Source of the DNA: DAOQVB01 sp964400865
GTDB taxonomy: Bacteria; Patescibacteriota; Microgenomatia; UBA1400; PJMF01
NCBI GenBank assembly: GCA_964400865.1
Contig: CAYNWG010000052.1
Coordinates: 1-6,173 of the forward strand
Direction of reading: 5' to 3'
Length of the DNA: 6,173 bases
The notes under the pieces are model-generated. The model saw only the letters and a list, made by a program, of their open reading frames with translations, had not been told where the DNA came from and made no database searches. The translations under genes were made by a program, and so were the position numbers. Positions 5,359 through 6,173 of this stretch are shown here, in pieces; position 1 is the stretch's first letter, and every line of letters begins with the position of its first letter.

Positions 5359-5390
5359 TCCCCCCTGTACCTTTTGGATACAGGGGGGAT
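5345..5390 (-). terminator. Intrinsic terminator of tuf
   Basis: The arms 5379-5390 and 5358-5369 are perfect 12-base complements (ATCCCCCCTGTA / TACAGGGGGGAT) around a 9-base loop that can close by two more pairs (U-G, C-G). In the minus direction the stem is followed at once by a T-rich run, TTTACTTTTT (5348-5357). A GC-rich stem plus U-tract 12 bases after the tuf stop is a textbook Rho-independent terminator for leftward transcription. In the plus direction the hairpin is not followed by a T run, so it is probably one-directional. Confidence 0.93.
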
Positions 5391-5401
5391 CTTTGTCATA
5401 C

Positions 5402-6173
5402 TTATTTAATTACCTTTGTAATTGCACCTGCTCCAATGGTATGACCACCTTCGCGAATTGCGAAACGCAGACCTTCGTTTAGTGCGACCGGTACAATTAA
5501 TTTGGCATTCATTTTTGCATTATCTCCAGGCATAACCATCTCAACTCCCTCTGGAAGAGTGATCTCTCCAGTTACATCAGTAGTTCTGATATAAAACTGT
5601 GGTCGATAACCGGTGAAAAATGGCTTGTGTCGTCCACCTTCTTCTTTGGTGAGGATATAAACCTCAGCTTCAAATTCAGTGTGAGGGGTTGCTGTACCAG
5701 TTTTAGCTAGAACTTGACCGCGCTCAACATCATCCTTGCCAGTTCCTCGAAGCAAGACGCCAACGTTATCACCTGCCTGTCCTTGATCTAGCATCTTACG
5801 GAACATTTCTACACCAGTAACTGTGGTTTTCTGAGCTGGGCGAAGACCAACAATTTCGATTTCATCACCAACTTTGACGATACCAGTTGTAATTCGACCA
5901 GTAACCACTGTGCCTCGACCCTTGATTGAGAAAACATCCTCAATAGGCATTAAAAATGGTTTGTCCAAATCACGGACTGGTTCTGGAATGTAATCATCCA
6001 CGGTCTTCATTAATTCCATGATTTTATCTTGATATGTAGCATCACCCTCAAGTGCTTTGAGTGCACTAACACGAACGATAGGAGTCTCGTCGCCATTAAA
6101 ACCATATTTGGTTAATAACTCTCTGACTTCCATCTCGACTAAATCGAGAAGCTCGGTGTCATCCACCATATCG
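5402..6173 (-). CDS. tuf: Elongation factor Tu, C-terminal two-thirds (5' end outside window)
   Basis: EF-Tu is the cytoplasmic GTPase that carries aminoacyl-tRNA to the ribosomal A site. The visible part starts at the Asp that closes the NKxD guanine-specificity motif (E. coli D138), so the P-loop and switch regions lie outside the window. Counting from the Met at 6169, the rest of the G domain runs to about residue 70 and includes the SAL nucleotide-binding motif (35-37). Domain 2 follows (about 71-160, with GRGTVVTGR and VEMFRK), then domain 3 (about 161-255, with GGRHKPFF, GYRPQFY and EGVEMVMPGDN). It ends GAGAITKVIK and TAA, the normal EF-Tu end, so the 3' end is intact. I see no frameshift. 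It is followed by its own terminator and then by the S10 operon. The identification is essentially certain; only the missing N-terminus limits it. Confidence 0.98.
   Translation of the reverse strand, partial: DMVDDTELLDLVEMEVRELLTKYGFNGDETPIVRVSALKALEGDATYQDKIMELMKTVDDYIPEPVRDLDKPFLMPIEDVFSIKGRGTVVTGRITTGIVKVGDEIEIVGLRPAQKTTVTGVEMFRKMLDQGQAGDNVGVLLRGTGKDDVERGQVLAKTGTATPHTEFEAEVYILTKEEGGRHKPFFTGYRPQFYIRTTDVTGEITLPEGVEMVMPGDNAKMNAKLIVPVALNEGLRFAIREGGHTIGAGAITKVIK

Noticed and set aside
5287..5401. E. coli-type S10 leader for L4 autoregulation
   Set aside because: Between the likely transcription start and rpsJ there are only about 37 bases, and the sole strong hairpin is the tuf terminator upstream of the promoter's -10.

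Overview
This window is an ordinary bacterial translation locus, read entirely on the minus strand. From right to left it holds the 3' two-thirds of tuf (EF-Tu), then rpsJ, rplC, rplD, rplW, rplB, rpsS, rplV, rpsC, rplP and the 5' part of rpmC. This is the classical S10 ribosomal-protein operon order with tuf directly upstream. All ten junctions between genes are accounted for, both edge genes run off the window, and no gap exceeds 115 bases. I see no mobile element, CRISPR array, tRNA or rRNA, and no plus-strand gene I can support.

Layout. tuf ends at a strong intrinsic terminator (about 5345-5390). Overlapping its U-tract is a good sigma-70-type promoter (TTTACT, 17 bases, TATAAT), so the S10 operon seems to be transcribed separately from tuf, with a short leader of roughly 37 nt before rpsJ. 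Most downstream genes are tightly packed: rplC/rplD overlap by 4 bases, rplD-rplW and rplW-rplB are 3 bases apart, and rplP-rpmC are 4 apart. Two junctions are looser: rpsJ-rplC (98 bases, with a small dyad and a direct repeat) and rplV-rpsC (82 bases, with a 13-base palindrome and a -10-like hexamer). Clear Shine-Dalgarno sequences precede rplB, rpsS and rpsC, and weak or no recognisable ones precede the others.

Organism. The AT-leaning sequence, standard bacterial code (TGA ends rplC), bacterial-type L2/L3/L16 proteins, long low-complexity C-terminal tails on L3, L4 and L22, and the style of the L2 C-terminus are compatible with a candidate phyla radiation (Patescibacteria) genome. That placement is a guess from impression, not from a comparison.

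How the genes work together. The products make part of the 50S subunit (L2, L3, L4, L16, L22, L23, L29: peptidyl-transferase support, tunnel wall and tunnel exit) and part of the 30S subunit (S3, S10, S19: head and mRNA entry), plus the factor that delivers aminoacyl-tRNA. No new biological system is evident. The points worth a second look are the oppositely charged tails of adjacent L3 and L4, substitutions at known functional positions in L2, S3 and L16, and the possible regulatory elements in the three wider gaps.
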